DNA of 64,000 bases from Neobacillus niacini (GCF_023715415.1 NZ_JAMBOB010000001.1:186001-250000), one strand, 5' to 3'. Shown: positions 1 through 8,978, counted from the first letter of the stretch. Notes: generated from the sequence alone by a model not told the origin. Numbers and translations: made by a program.

Positions 1-165
1 CTCTACAGTTTTGCCGACTTTTTTCGCGTTGTATTTATGGTTGATAATCCAACAGCCAAGTATGCTGGTTGGACTATGTGCCGGGCTAATCGTATGATTG
101 GAATTGGTGAATTTACGCCCTTTCGCTACTACGGCCTTAACAATTATCTCTCTATATTCTCCCAT
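1..165 (-). CDS. cotE: Spore coat morphogenetic protein CotE (N-terminal 55 residues, cut by window edge)
   Basis: CotE is a spore coat morphogenetic protein that assembles around the forespore and organises the outer coat. Only the first 55 codons are in the window; the gene runs off the left edge. The translation begins [20 protein letters not shown] and continues with a TISP motif and a WIINHKY motif, which match the CotE N-terminus of B. subtilis closely as I remember it. The ATG at 163-165 has a GAGGAGG ribosome binding site about 11 nt upstream, which fixes the start. The neighbour on the upstream side is ricA, the usual order. In B. subtilis cotE is transcribed by the mother-cell sigma factors SigE and SigK; a SigK-like candidate promoter lies at 270-296. 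Identification is confident despite the truncation. Confidence 0.93.
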   Translation of the reverse strand, partial: MGEYREIIVKAVVAKGRKFTNSNHTISPAHSPTSILGCWIINHKYNAKKVGKTVE

Positions 166-269
166 TTCGCGCGAAACCTCCTCATTCATTTTCATTTCAT
201 CCTATGCAATTTTTTAGACTAGTGTGCGATATATTTCTGAGAATACTGGTTAAAAGTTTAGTCATGATT

Positions 270-296
270 CATTTTATGCGGGAGTTTTATGTAGGT
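270..296 (-). promoter_or_regulatory. Candidate mother-cell (SigK-like) promoter of cotE
   Basis: On the minus strand an AC dinucleotide is followed after 16 nt by CATAAAATG, which resembles the SigK pattern (AC, 16-17 nt, CATAnnnTA). It lies about 105 bp upstream of the cotE start, and cotE is known to be SigE/SigK-dependent in B. subtilis. The match is short and AT-rich, so this is only a candidate. Confidence 0.3.
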
Positions 297-349
297 TACA
301 ATTAGGCATGTATAAGTCAGGGGGATTTTCTAAATAGAAATTTATGCAT

Positions 350-383
350 AAAAAAACCAGGCTTTTACAAAGCCTGGTTTTTT
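350..383 (-). terminator. Rho-independent terminator after ricA
   Basis: A perfect stem (AAACCAGGCTTT paired with AAAGCCTGGTTT) is followed on the minus strand by a T-run. It starts directly after the ricA stop codon and separates miaB-ricA from cotE. Confidence 0.9.
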
Positions 384-386
384 TAT

Positions 387-839
387 TTAATGATTGTGGT
401 CGTGGTCATCGTGATTTCCACAAGATCCACCATTCATTACACTTGCACCTGTTTCACCTTTTAATACATCTCCACCGGTAGATTCAATAATGACATCCGT
501 TACCTTATTTGAGATGGTTGTGGCGATTAGCTGAAGTAAGTCATTTACTTCAGTTTGTGACTGTTTAAACTCTTGAACAACCGGAATATCGTCTAGTTCC
601 TGTTCAAGGGAAGCAATTTTATCTTCCACCTTTTTAAGTGCTTCTGGCTTGCCGTAATGCTGTAGATTCACTGCTTGCTTTTGTAAACCCTTAATATCAG
701 AAATCAGCGTACTAACTTTTGCATTTACGTGAATCTGTGCTTCTGCTCGTTTAAAGAAATCAACTTCCTCTGTGTCCGCAATCATACGAGCCAAATCTTG
801 TGCACGAGCGATGATATCGTCTTTTGTATATTTAACCAT
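387..839 (-). CDS. ricA: RicA (YmcA), Y-complex Fe-S protein guiding RNase Y and controlling Spo0A phosphorylation
   Basis: RicA (YmcA) works with RicF (YlbF) and RicT (YaaT) in the Y-complex. That complex carries [4Fe-4S] clusters, promotes RNase Y-dependent mRNA maturation and supports competence, biofilm formation and sporulation in B. subtilis. The 150-residue product has the Com_YlbF helical fold pattern, including TEEVDFFKRAEAQI near residue 25, QAVNLQHY near 60 and VNDLLQLIA near 98. It is highly similar to B. subtilis YmcA (about 143 residues). The C-terminus is unusual: a single Cys followed by an Asp/His-rich tail (CGNHDDHDHNH), which could bind metal. The start ATG abuts the miaB stop codon (839/840), so the two genes are co-transcribed. 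RNase Y itself is encoded about 6 kb away at rny. Confidence 0.93.
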   Translation of the reverse strand: MVKYTKDDIIARAQDLARMIADTEEVDFFKRAEAQIHVNAKVSTLISDIKGLQKQAVNLQHYGKPEALKKVEDKIASLEQELDDIPVVQEFKQSQTEVNDLLQLIATTISNKVTDVIIESTGGDVLKGETGASVMNGGSCGNHDDHDHNH

Positions 840-2384
840 TTATTTCACCTCTACTGTTTCTAATTCTTCCACCATTTCTCCGTTTAATGACCATGTTTTT
901 GCATCAGTAATTCTCACCTTAACGATCTTACCAATTGCTGATTTAGGTGCAGCAAAATTAACTAGCTTGCTTTTAGAAGTATATCCTGCAAGTACTTCAG
1001 GATTATACTTGCTTTCCCCTTCGACAAGAACCTCGACAATTTGTCCTTTATATTTCTTCATTGCCTCAGCAGACATCTCGTTAACTAAAGCATTTAAACG
1101 CTGCAGGCGTTCCTTCTTTACCTCCATTGGGACATTATCCTGCATTTTCGCAGCAGGGGTACCCTCACGAGGAGAATAAATAAACGTATACGCTAGTTCG
1201 TAGCCCACTTCACGATATAAAGACATTGTTTCTTCAAATTGTTCATCTGTTTCATTTGGATAACCAACGATAATATCAGTGGTTAATGAAACGTTTGGAA
1301 TGGCTGCTTTAATTTTACTTACAAGCTCTAAGTATTGTTCTCTCGTATATTTACGAGCCATAATCTTTAGCACATCTGTAGAACCAGACTGCACAGGAAG
1401 ATGGATATGATCCATTAGGTTGCCGCCTTTTGCAAGAACTTCAATCAAACGGTCATCAAAATCACGTGGATGACTTGTCATAAAACGAATACGCGGAATA
1501 TCAATCTTCCGTAATTCATCCATAAGTTCACCAAGACCATATTTCACTCCCTCTAAATCTTTCCCATACGCATTTACATTTTGACCCAAGAGTGTAACCT
1601 CCTGATATCCTTGTGCGGCTAAATGGCGTACTTCTTGGATAATCTCTTCAGGACGACGGCTTCGCTCTTTACCACGTGTAAATGGAACAATACAATAGGT
1701 ACAAAATTTGTCGCAGCCGTACATAATGTTAACCCAAGCCTTTATATTTCCGCGTCTTACCTTTGGAAGGTTTTCAATAACGTCCCCTTCTTTTGACCAT
1801 ACTTCAACAACCATTTCTTTGGACATGTATGCTTCATGTAAAATATTTGGTAAACGGTGAATATTATGTGTGCCAAATATCATGTCAACCTGGTTATAAG
1901 TTTTTAGAATCTTATTAACAACGGATTCTTCCTGTGACATACATCCACAAACACCTATAAGTAAATCAGGCTTTTCCAACTTCAAATGCTTTAAATGGCC
2001 AAGTTCTCCAAACACTTTGTTTTCTGCATTTTCACGAATTGCACAAGTATTTAAAAGAATAACATTGGCATCCTCTGTAGAATCTGTTGGCTCATACCCC
2101 AACGCTAAAAAGATCCCTGCCATGACTTCGGTATCATGCTCATTCATTTGGCAGCCATAGGTACGGATATAAAACTTACGTCCATCTCCCATACCACGAA
2201 ATTTTTCTGGAATAGAGAAATCGTTATGATATTTTACTTCTTCTTTGCCACGCTTTTTTGCATCTTTTAAGGAAGGTGCAGTAATTACCTGCTCAAAGTA
2301 CTTACTATAATCCTTGGCGGATTTTTTGTCCGAAGAATTAGCAGCTTCGATTTGCCCGGCATCTAAACGTTGTTTTTCATTCAT
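840..2384 (-). CDS. miaB: tRNA-2-methylthio-N6-dimethylallyladenosine synthase MiaB
   Basis: MiaB is a radical-SAM methylthiotransferase that converts i6A37 to ms2i6A37 in tRNAs reading UNN codons. The 514-residue product contains the UPF0004 domain with three cluster cysteines (YGCQMNEHD near residue 78, NTCAIRE near 114, GVCGCM near 146). It also has the radical-SAM CxxxCxxC motif (CDKFCTYC, residues 224-231) and a C-terminal TRAM-like region. The start was moved to the ATG at 2382-2384 (MNEKQR), which has a GGAGA site about 9 nt upstream and matches the B. subtilis YmcB N-terminus. An upstream in-frame codon would add 8 residues with no ribosome binding site. It is followed without a gap by ricA. 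Confidence 0.95.
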   Translation of the reverse strand: MNEKQRLDAGQIEAANSSDKKSAKDYSKYFEQVITAPSLKDAKKRGKEEVKYHNDFSIPEKFRGMGDGRKFYIRTYGCQMNEHDTEVMAGIFLALGYEPTDSTEDANVILLNTCAIRENAENKVFGELGHLKHLKLEKPDLLIGVCGCMSQEESVVNKILKTYNQVDMIFGTHNIHRLPNILHEAYMSKEMVVEVWSKEGDVIENLPKVRRGNIKAWVNIMYGCDKFCTYCIVPFTRGKERSRRPEEIIQEVRHLAAQGYQEVTLLGQNVNAYGKDLEGVKYGLGELMDELRKIDIPRIRFMTSHPRDFDDRLIEVLAKGGNLMDHIHLPVQSGSTDVLKIMARKYTREQYLELVSKIKAAIPNVSLTTDIIVGYPNETDEQFEETMSLYREVGYELAYTFIYSPREGTPAAKMQDNVPMEVKKERLQRLNALVNEMSAEAMKKYKGQIVEVLVEGESKYNPEVLAGYTSKSKLVNFAAPKSAIGKIVKVRITDAKTWSLNGEMVEELETVEVK

Positions 2385-2525
2385 AAATAGTAATCTCCTT
2401 TCAATCAATGTATAAAGTTTTTTCTATGAAAAGTAAAAATTTTCCCTGTACTAGTGTGTAAGAATCCAACCTAGCACACTCCCGCACATTATTATAGTAT
2501 AAAGGTTAATAGGCTTGAAAACAAT

Positions 2526-2559
2526 AGAAAATCCCGTAGTAGTAACTACGGGATTTTCT
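2526..2559 (-). terminator. Rho-independent terminator after korB
   Basis: A 13-bp perfect stem (AAAATCCCGTAGT / ACTACGGGATTTT) with a 4-nt loop lies just beyond the korB stop codon. On the minus strand it ends in TTTTC followed by an AT-rich stretch. Confidence 0.85.
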
Positions 2560-2567
2560 TTGTACTT

Positions 2568-3434
2568 TTACATAAATTCGTTAACTAATTTATCAAAGTA
2601 TTCTTGATCAAGGTTTAAATCTGCATGTGCTAATGGAGTTTCGGAGTAATTATTAATCAATTCCTGATAGGATTTACGCTCAGTGTTTTGATAAATTAAA
2701 CCAGTAACTAATCCATTATGCTTCATCAATGTTTGCATCGCGTTTTCACGGTTTGAAGGATCATATCCTTCAATGTCGCTTAATTTTGTTAGATTTTCTT
2801 TAAACCAATCATATGTGTTGACCTTATTATAAGTTACACAAGGACTGTAAACGTTAATTAAAGAGAACCCTTTATGCTTAATACCAGCTTCAATTAAAGC
2901 CGTTAAGTCTTTAAGATCTGTCGAGAAGCTTTGCGCTACAAATGTCGCCCCTGCTGTTAAAGCCATCTCCATTGGTGAAATAGGTTGTTCAATCGAACCT
3001 AGCGGCGATGATTTCGTTTTAAAGCCAGTTGCAGAACGTGGAGACGTTTGTCCTTTTGTTAAACCATAGATTTGGTTATCCATAACAATGTAAGTGATAT
3101 CTACATTACGGCGGATAGCATGAATGGTATGACCCATCCCGATTGCAAAGCCGTCACCGTCACCACCTGAAGCAATGACTGTTAAATCACGGTTTGCCAT
3201 TTTTACACCTTGTGCGATTGGTAATGAACGCCCATGAATTCCATGGAAGCCATATGAATTAATGTATCCAGAGATACGACCAGAACATCCGATACCAGAA
3301 ATAACAGCTAAGTTTTCAGGCTCTAGACCTACATTTGCTGCTGCACGTTGCATTGCCGCTTGTACAGAGAAGTCGCCACAGCCAGGGCACCAGTTCGGTT
3401 TTACATTATTTCTAAAGTCTTTAAAAGTGGCCAT
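2568..3434 (-). CDS. korB: 2-oxoacid:ferredoxin oxidoreductase, beta subunit
   Basis: This is the thiamine-diphosphate-binding beta subunit of a 2-oxoacid (probably 2-oxoglutarate) ferredoxin oxidoreductase. The enzyme oxidatively decarboxylates the 2-oxoacid to acyl-CoA and reduces ferredoxin. In the 288-residue product, a CPGC motif is near residues 16-19, the TPP/Mg motif GDGDG is at 91-95 and NQIYGLTKGQ is at 120-129; all are typical of the family. It lies 2 bp downstream of korA, so the two form one operon closed by the hairpin at 2526-2559. Substrate preference (2-oxoglutarate versus pyruvate or branched-chain 2-oxoacids) cannot be read from sequence with certainty. Confidence 0.9.
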   Translation of the reverse strand: MATFKDFRNNVKPNWCPGCGDFSVQAAMQRAAANVGLEPENLAVISGIGCSGRISGYINSYGFHGIHGRSLPIAQGVKMANRDLTVIASGGDGDGFAIGMGHTIHAIRRNVDITYIVMDNQIYGLTKGQTSPRSATGFKTKSSPLGSIEQPISPMEMALTAGATFVAQSFSTDLKDLTALIEAGIKHKGFSLINVYSPCVTYNKVNTYDWFKENLTKLSDIEGYDPSNRENAMQTLMKHNGLVTGLIYQNTERKSYQELINNYSETPLAHADLNLDQEYFDKLVNEFM

Positions 3435-3436
3435 GC

Positions 3437-5173
3437 TTAGAACAACTCCTTACATTTTGTATATACTTCGTGTGGTAGGAACGGATTACCGTCATATTTT
3501 AAATGTTTAATAATCTTTTCAGCATGGCCAACATTCATTTTCATTATGTTTGCCAATTGACCTGTAGCATTGTTTTCAACAACTACTACTTTCTTTGCTG
3601 AACGAACCAGTGGTAATACTTCATCTGTTGGGAATGGGTGAATCAAACGAATATGAGCGTGATTAACTTTCATTCCTTCATTTTCTAAGCGTACCATTGC
3701 TTCTTCGATGACACCCCTAGTTGAATTAAAACCAACTAGTAATACGTCAGCCTCTTCATGCTTAACGTTTTTATACACTGGTGTATTAAAACGAATATTT
3801 TCAATTTTACGGAATCGCTTGTCCATTTGAGCATTCCTATTTACTGCCGATTCAGAAGGTTTTCCTGTTTCATCATGTTCAACACCTGTTACATGGTGAA
3901 TACCATTTTTCATACCAGGAACAACACGTGGAGAAACACCATCATTTGTAACTTCATAACGTTTGAAATACGCTTTATTTTCACTATCAGGAATTTCGTT
4001 CGTAACAAGCTTTCCACGTCTGATTTCAACTTTATCCATACTTAAAGGTTCAACTGTCTGCTTACCTAAAGATAGTTGAAGGTCTGTAAGAACGATTACA
4101 GGACATTGATATTCTTCAGCAAGGTTAAATGCCTCAGTTGTATCATAGAAAGCCTCTTCTACAGTACTTGGAGCCATAACGATTTTAGGAATTTCACCAT
4201 GTGTTCCATAGATCATCGCCATTAAATCTGATTGTTCTTGCTTTGTTGGTAATCCTGTAGATGGACCGCCACGCTGTGTATCAACAACTACAAGTGGAGT
4301 TTCAGTTATTCCTGAAAGACCAATTGCTTCCATTTTCAACGATAGTCCTGGACCAGCAGATGCCGTAATTGTACGAACGCCAGCATAGTTAGCACCAATT
4401 GCCATTGTACATGCAGCAATTTCATCTTCCGTTTGAATAACCGTACCACCAAGAGCAGGAAGCTTTTTAATTAAATATTCCATTATTTCAGAAGCTGGTG
4501 TTATTGGGTATGCTGCCATAAAACGACATCCTGCAGCAACTGCTCCTAATGCAATCGCGTCATTTCCAATCATGAACATACGCTTCTTACCGTCAGCTTT
4601 TTCAAGTTCCATTATTTCAACACCATCTACAAGCTGTTTTTTCATATAATCATAACCAGCTTTAATGGCATCCATGTTTTTCGCAACTACTTGAGCACCT
4701 TTTTTACCAAAAATCTCTTGAACTACTTCTTCAAAAACATGAATATCAAGATTCAAGACAGCGGATGTAGCACCAATGGCTACCATGTTTTTCATTAGGG
4801 ATGTTCCTAATTCAGTAGCAATTTCTGTAAATGGAACCGCATACAATGCTGCTTGTGTATCTTCTGGTTTCTTCGGCGTGAACTTTGCATCTGCAAGTAT
4901 TACACCTTTACTGTGTAACTCTTTGTAGTTTAAATCGATAGTTTCTTGGTCAAAAGCGACTAGAACATCCAAATCATCAGAGATTGAACGAACTTCTGTT
5001 GTACTTACTCTGATTTTGTTGTTTGTATGACCGCCTTTAATACGAGATGAAAAGTGACGATAACCATACAAGTAATAACCTAGGCGATTCAATGCAATAG
5101 CAAATATTTCCCCAGTACTTTCAATACCTTCCCCTTGTTGTCCGCCAACTTTCCACGAAAGTTGATTGATCAT
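3437..5173 (-). CDS. korA: 2-oxoacid:ferredoxin oxidoreductase, fused gamma-alpha subunit
   Basis: The 578-residue subunit partners KorB. The N-terminal 185 residues or so are the gamma domain (VGGQQGEGIESTGEIF near the start). This is followed from about residue 200 by the alpha pyrimidine-binding domain with YPITPASEIMEYL and a SAGPGLSLKMEAIG motif. The fused architecture is the one seen in Bacillus and in two-subunit archaeal enzymes. No ferredoxin-type Cys cluster is encoded here, so an external ferredoxin is needed. A SigA-like promoter candidate is at 5208-5235 and a cre-like site lies further upstream at 5511-5527. The ATG at 5173 is preceded by an AAAGGGGTG ribosome binding site. Confidence 0.92.
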   Translation of the reverse strand: MINQLSWKVGGQQGEGIESTGEIFAIALNRLGYYLYGYRHFSSRIKGGHTNNKIRVSTTEVRSISDDLDVLVAFDQETIDLNYKELHSKGVILADAKFTPKKPEDTQAALYAVPFTEIATELGTSLMKNMVAIGATSAVLNLDIHVFEEVVQEIFGKKGAQVVAKNMDAIKAGYDYMKKQLVDGVEIMELEKADGKKRMFMIGNDAIALGAVAAGCRFMAAYPITPASEIMEYLIKKLPALGGTVIQTEDEIAACTMAIGANYAGVRTITASAGPGLSLKMEAIGLSGITETPLVVVDTQRGGPSTGLPTKQEQSDLMAMIYGTHGEIPKIVMAPSTVEEAFYDTTEAFNLAEEYQCPVIVLTDLQLSLGKQTVEPLSMDKVEIRRGKLVTNEIPDSENKAYFKRYEVTNDGVSPRVVPGMKNGIHHVTGVEHDETGKPSESAVNRNAQMDKRFRKIENIRFNTPVYKNVKHEEADVLLVGFNSTRGVIEEAMVRLENEGMKVNHAHIRLIHPFPTDEVLPLVRSAKKVVVVENNATGQLANIMKMNVGHAEKIIKHLKYDGNPFLPHEVYTKCKELF

Positions 5174-5207
5174 GACTTACACCCCTTTGGATATGTAAAA
5201 AATATAT

Positions 5208-5235
5208 TTTATAACTCACAATTAGTGTAGCACAA
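5208..5235 (-). promoter_or_regulatory. Candidate SigA promoter of korAB
   Basis: On the minus strand TTGTGC and TATAAA are separated by 16 nt and lie about 35 bp before the korA start. The -35 box has three of the six consensus bases plus good spacing. It is the best promoter candidate upstream of the operon, but it is not proven. Confidence 0.4.
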
Positions 5236-5510
5236 TTCCGAGTCATTCACTAGAATTTAGCCTTTTAAAGCTTTAAAGACTTAAATCAATTGAAACTGGA
5301 AGATGTACTAAACGCTTACAATTCTAGACCTCTAAATCAAAAATTGCAACCCTTTCAGACGAAATATTGTCTAAAATATGAATATTTTTTTATATTATAA
5401 AAATTGACATTTACTAAATCTGCATACCTCTCTATAAAATTGAGATAAAACGCTGTTGTTATGCGATTTATTAATAAATCTAATAACATATATTACTTTA
5501 ATACTTTAAT
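5236..5510. other. AT-rich intergenic stretch with no recognised gene
   Basis: This is the middle of the 476-bp space between korA and spoVS. Both strands were read: no ORF with a ribosome binding site and no stable GC-containing hairpin was seen. The sequence is strongly AT-rich. It may simply be the long leader or upstream region of korAB. Confidence 0.6.
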
Positions 5511-5527
5511 TCAGAAAACGTTTTCAT
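5511..5527 (-). promoter_or_regulatory. CcpA-type cre-like palindrome
   Basis: The site contains TGAAAACGTTTTCT on the minus strand, matching 13 of 14 positions of the symmetrical cre core TGAAAACGTTTTCA. It lies between the spoVS terminator and korA, about 340 bp upstream of the korA start. CcpA control of a TCA-linked 2-oxoacid oxidoreductase is plausible, but the distance to the gene is large. Confidence 0.45.
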
Positions 5528-5562
5528 TTATACTAGAATAACATTTTTATACTATTTTGTAT

Positions 5563-5593
5563 ATAAAAATACCTGCTTATTATTTAAGCAGGT
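5563..5593 (-). terminator. Rho-independent terminator after spoVS
   Basis: The stem ACCTGCTTA / TAAGCAGGT (with a short AT loop) is followed on the minus strand by ATTTTTAT. It lies about 57 bp after the spoVS stop codon. Confidence 0.8.
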
Positions 5594-5649
5594 AAAAGAT
5601 TGTTTTTTTCTTTGTGCTTTTTTGTTTCACTTCATTGATTCTATCTCTT

Positions 5650-5910
5650 TCATCTTGGTTCAACAATAAGCTTTATAGCCGTGCGTTCTTCACCATCAAT
5701 CTGAATATCAGTGAACGCAGGGATGCAAATCAAATCTACTCCGCTAGGTGCTACAAATCCTCTTGCAATCGCTACTGCCTTAACAGCTTGATTCAATGCA
5801 CCTGCACCAATCGCCTGTATTTCTGCTGCACCTCTTTCACGCAGAACTCCAGCAAGTGCACCAGCTACAGAATTAGGATTAGATTTTGCTGAAACTTTTA
5901 ATATTTCCAT
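5650..5910 (-). CDS. spoVS: Stage V sporulation protein S (Alba-like)
   Basis: SpoVS is a small Alba-fold protein needed for normal spore coat assembly and core dehydration in B. subtilis. It is thought to bind nucleic acid. The 86-residue product (MEILKVSAKSNPNSVAGALA onward, ending LIVEPR) is almost invariant in bacilli, and the length matches the family exactly. The reading frame is open for a further 63 codons upstream, but that extension runs into the dispersed repeat. The ATG at 5908-5910 has a GGGGGAG site 6 nt upstream, so the short form is chosen. In B. subtilis the gene is SigH-dependent. A GGAATAT/GAATGAA pair about 100 bp upstream is reminiscent of SigH elements, but its spacing is off. 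Confidence 0.96.
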   Translation of the reverse strand: MEILKVSAKSNPNSVAGALAGVLRERGAAEIQAIGAGALNQAVKAVAIARGFVAPSGVDLICIPAFTDIQIDGEERTAIKLIVEPR

Positions 5911-6057
5911 TCCTAGCTCCCCCTTGTATAATCCCGATCCTGGCATGAGCAGTTTCATGAGCAAATCAGGTATATAAGATTCCACTGCTACTATATTCAT
6001 TCTGCAAAAGACATATTCCGGCTTGGACAAAAAAAGTGCATATTTCTCAACAAAATT

Positions 6058-6212
6058 TGAAAAGCGGAAGCGCCTTGTACAGGGAAAAATGCAGTTCAAT
6101 TTTTCCTCGGGGCGACAGGCATAAGACGAGCCGGCGAGAAGGTTGGTTTTTACCTTCTTGACGGATTGACTTAGACCATAGAGCCCCTAGGCCGCTTGCG
6201 CTAGACAAAGAA
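6058..6212. repeat. Dispersed structured repeat of Bacillaceae type
   Basis: This GC-richer block of about 155 bp begins AAAGCGGAAGCGCC and ends GCCGCTTGCGCTAGACA, so its ends are imperfect inverted repeats. Internally it has further hairpins: AGAAGGT/ACCTTCT around 6140-6166 and GGGAAAAAT/AATTTTTCC around 6082-6110. The GGCGACAGGCATAAGACGAG core is, from memory, part of a repeat found in many copies in Bacillus-type genomes. Only one copy is in this window. It lies between ymdB and spoVS and may form an RNA structure when read through. Its function is unknown. Confidence 0.65.
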
Positions 6213-6236
6213 AAAACCCTCCATTAAATGGAAGGT
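6209..6236 (-). terminator. Rho-independent terminator after ymdB
   Basis: The stem ACCTTCCATT / AATGGAGGGT is followed on the minus strand by TTTTTTC. It overlaps the end of the ymdB stop codon. Confidence 0.85.
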
Positions 6237-7033
6237 TAAGAATACCAGGGATTATCTTCATTTATTAAAATTCTTTCCATTTTTTTGCTCTTGCCTGTTT
6301 TTCTATCAAGTTCTATGTAGACTCCACTAAGCTGTGTTCTACCTGCTTTAGGGACTTCAAATCTAACTGGAAGGCTTGTAAGGAATTTTGTGATGACTGC
6401 ATCTCTTTCCATACCAAGAATTCCATCATAGGGACCTGTCATCCCTACATCCGTTAAATAACCTGTTCCGCCCGGCAGAATGCGGCTATCTGCGGTTTGA
6501 ACATGTGTATGTGTACCTACTACAGCTGACACCCTTCCATCCAAGTACCAGCCCATTGCTTGTTTTTCACTCGTTGCTTCCGCATGAAAGTCCACAAAAA
6601 TAAATGGTGTTCTCTCCTGAGCCAATTCCACTAATTCATCCGCCTTTTTAAAAGGACAATCTAAAGGCGGCATAAAAGTGCGTCCCTGTAAGTTGATGAC
6701 AGCAACTTCCACGTCATTTACTTTAAAGAATGCCAATCCTTTTCCAGGGGTACCCTCAGGGAAATTTGCAGGCCGAACCATATTCTTAGCCGATTCGATA
6801 AATTCAAATATCTCCTTGTTATCCCACGAGTGGTTTCCAAGGGTAACAGCCTGTGCACCGGAACCCAAAAACTCACGGTAAATCTTTTCTGTAATCCCTC
6901 TGCCTCCTGCAGCATTTTCACCATTTATAATCGTAAAATTAGGTCGATATTTTTCTTTAATTTTCGGCACATACTCTTTCACCATATCTCGGCCTGGTGA
7001 GCCTACAACATCTCCAATAAATAATAAGTTCAT
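6236..7033 (-). CDS. ymdB: YmdB, 2',3'-cyclic-nucleotide 2'-phosphodiesterase
   Basis: YmdB is a dinuclear metallophosphoesterase that hydrolyses 2',3'-cyclic nucleotides. In B. subtilis it influences the switch between motility, biofilm formation and nanotube-like structures. The 265-residue protein carries the metal ligands in the expected order: D8 (IGDVVGS), NGEN at 37-40, GNHSWD at 66-71, FHAEATSEK near 149 and GTHTHVQTAD near 173. It matches B. subtilis YmdB (264 residues) along its whole length. It lies directly downstream of rny, from which a terminator separates it, and upstream of spoVS. The ATG at 7033 is preceded by a weak AAAGGATA site. Confidence 0.95.
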   Translation of the reverse strand: MNLLFIGDVVGSPGRDMVKEYVPKIKEKYRPNFTIINGENAAGGRGITEKIYREFLGSGAQAVTLGNHSWDNKEIFEFIESAKNMVRPANFPEGTPGKGLAFFKVNDVEVAVINLQGRTFMPPLDCPFKKADELVELAQERTPFIFVDFHAEATSEKQAMGWYLDGRVSAVVGTHTHVQTADSRILPGGTGYLTDVGMTGPYDGILGMERDAVITKFLTSLPVRFEVPKAGRTQLSGVYIELDRKTGKSKKMERILINEDNPWYS

Positions 7034-7111
7034 TTGTTATCCTTTCGTGATGCATTTATTTATTATAAATTGTATCACACTTTTATTTTATTTAACCGTT
7101 AGATACCTTGC

Positions 7112-7143
7112 AAAAAAATAAAGCAGTGCATAAGCACCGCTTT
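7112..7143 (-). terminator. Rho-independent terminator overlapping the rny stop
   Basis: The stem AAAGCGGTGC / GCACTGCTTT with a TTAT loop is followed by ATTTTTTT on the minus strand. The upstream arm includes the last bases of rny. Confidence 0.88.
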
Positions 7144-8701
7144 ATTTTGCATATTCCACAGCCCGTGTTTCACGGATGACTGTCACTTTAATATGTCCTG
7201 GATAATCAAGCTCTTCTTCGATTCGTTTCCGAATATCTCGAGCCAAACGATGTGCAGCTAAGTCATCAACCGCATCAGGTCTTACAATAATCCGCACTTC
7301 ACGACCAGCTTGAATAGCGAAGGATTTCTCAACACCATCATAGGACTCAGAAATCTCCTCCAGCTTTTCTAAGCGGCGGATATAGTTTTCTAGAGTCTCA
7401 CTACGTGCTCCAGGTCTTGCGGCTGATAATGCGTCAGCAGCAGCCACTAGAACCGCAATGGTTGATGTTGGCTCCGTATCACCATGGTGAGAAGCAATAC
7501 TGTTGATAACCACTGGGTGTTCCTTGTATTTAGTTGCAAGTTCGACCCCAATTTCAACATGGCTGCCTTCCACTTCATGGTCAATTGCTTTTCCGATATC
7601 ATGCAATAGCCCTGCACGGCGTGCCAGCGTTTCATCCTCACCAAGTTCAGCCGCAAGTAAGCCTGATAGCTGAGCAACTTCCATTGAGTGCTTAAGGACA
7701 TTTTGTCCGTAACTCGTACGGAATTTTAAGCGTCCAAGGATTTTAATGAGATCCGGATGTAGTCCATGAACACCGACTTCAAACGTCGTTTGTTCACCCA
7801 CTTCACGGATATACTCATCCACTTCACGACGTGATTTTTCTACCATTTCCTCAATACGTGCCGGATGGATACGTCCATCTTGAACAAGCTTTTCAAGTGC
7901 CAATCGAGCTGTTTCACGACGAATTGGGTCAAATCCTGATAGAATTACTGCTTCTGGTGTATCATCAATAATCAAATCAATTCCCGTAAGTGTTTCTAGT
8001 GTACGGATATTTCTTCCTTCACGGCCAATAATACGACCCTTCATTTCATCATTTGGAAGGTTGACTACAGATACTGTCGTTTCCGCAACATGGTCAGCAG
8101 CGCAACGCTGGATTGCTAGCGATAGAATTTCTTTCGCTTTTTTGTCTGCTTCCTCTTTCGCACGGTTTTCACTTTCCTTAATCATTATCGCAGTGTCATA
8201 GGTTAATTCCTGCTCCATTTTATCGATAATGATGGTCTTTGCTTCCTCACGAGTTAAACTCGAAATTCGTTCAAGTTCAGTTTGTTGTTTTCGTACCAAC
8301 TCGTCCACTTTGCTTTCCATCTGTTCAATATGCTGTTGTCTTTGGTTTAGAGAATCATCCTTCTTTTCTAATAGAATTTCTCGTTTATTTAACGATTCAT
8401 CCTTTCGATCTAAATTCTCTTCTCTTTGCAGTAAACGGTTTTCTTGTTTTTGCAGTTCATTTCTTCGTTCACGAACCTCACGTTCGGCTTCTGTACGAAG
8501 CTTGTGAATTTCATCCTTTGCCTCAAGCAAAGCTTCTTTCTTCAATGAATCAGCGTCACGCTTTGCATCTTCAAGAATCTGCTCTGCAGCATTCTTTGCA
8601 CCTGCTATTTTTGCCTCAGCAATGGATTTACGAACAAAATAGCCAACAACGGCACCGACGATAATGCCAAGCAAAATGGAGATGATAGTAATAGTGTCCA
8701 T
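7142..8701 (-). CDS. rny: Ribonuclease Y
   Basis: RNase Y is the membrane-anchored endoribonuclease that initiates bulk mRNA decay in Bacillus. The 519-residue protein has an N-terminal membrane helix (residues 4-24). A long charged coiled coil follows (about 30-200), then a KH domain with a [12 protein letters not shown] motif. The HD phosphohydrolase domain has [10 protein letters not shown] and [10 protein letters not shown]. The protein is nearly identical to B. subtilis YmdA. The start was set at the ATG at 8699-8701 (MDTITIIS), which has an AGGAGG site; an in-frame upstream extension of 20 residues lacks family similarity. A consensus SigA promoter is at 8836-8864. RicA, its specificity partner, is encoded at 387-839. 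Confidence 0.97.
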   Translation of the reverse strand: MDTITIISILLGIIVGAVVGYFVRKSIAEAKIAGAKNAAEQILEDAKRDADSLKKEALLEAKDEIHKLRTEAEREVRERRNELQKQENRLLQREENLDRKDESLNKREILLEKKDDSLNQRQQHIEQMESKVDELVRKQQTELERISSLTREEAKTIIIDKMEQELTYDTAIMIKESENRAKEEADKKAKEILSLAIQRCAADHVAETTVSVVNLPNDEMKGRIIGREGRNIRTLETLTGIDLIIDDTPEAVILSGFDPIRRETARLALEKLVQDGRIHPARIEEMVEKSRREVDEYIREVGEQTTFEVGVHGLHPDLIKILGRLKFRTSYGQNVLKHSMEVAQLSGLLAAELGEDETLARRAGLLHDIGKAIDHEVEGSHVEIGVELATKYKEHPVVINSIASHHGDTEPTSTIAVLVAAADALSAARPGARSETLENYIRRLEKLEEISESYDGVEKSFAIQAGREVRIIVRPDAVDDLAAHRLARDIRKRIEEELDYPGHIKVTVIRETRAVEYAK

Positions 8702-8835
8702 CGTTACACCTCCTCTTGCTATGAACTTTTGTTTCCCTCTTTTAAGTGTCGGCATGTACATTGGTTTGGTTCAACATACAGCAAGCACCAGGCTTTTCAT
8801 TGTAATATTAACAAAAATGTAAAATATACATGTTA

Positions 8836-8864
8836 ATTGTAAATGTGTGTATATTCATTGTCAA
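8836..8864 (-). promoter_or_regulatory. SigA promoter of rny
   Basis: On the minus strand TTGACA and TACAAT are separated by exactly 17 nt, which is a near-perfect vegetative promoter. It lies about 135 bp upstream of the rny start, leaving a leader of roughly 125 nt. The remainder of the 8702-9015 gap holds no gene that I can see. Confidence 0.78.
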
Positions 8865-8978
8865 GGGTAACTCCTGGTAGCTTTTTGAAATATTTAGACT
8901 TTGTTCATAGTTTAACAATATTCAAATCGTTAGGAGTTGAATAAATATACATAAAGACTAATAACTATGCATTTTACT

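Noticed and set aside
37-222. 61-codon plus-strand ORF at the left edge
   Set aside because: It is antisense to the clear CotE coding sequence and has no family similarity or ribosome binding site.
5404-5440. TTGACA on the plus strand suggesting a rightward promoter
   Set aside because: The nearest TATAAA is 23 nt away, too far, and no plus-strand gene follows.
5911-6099. N-terminal extension of SpoVS to 149 residues
   Set aside because: The extension runs into the dispersed repeat; the 86-residue form has a strong ribosome binding site and the invariant family start.
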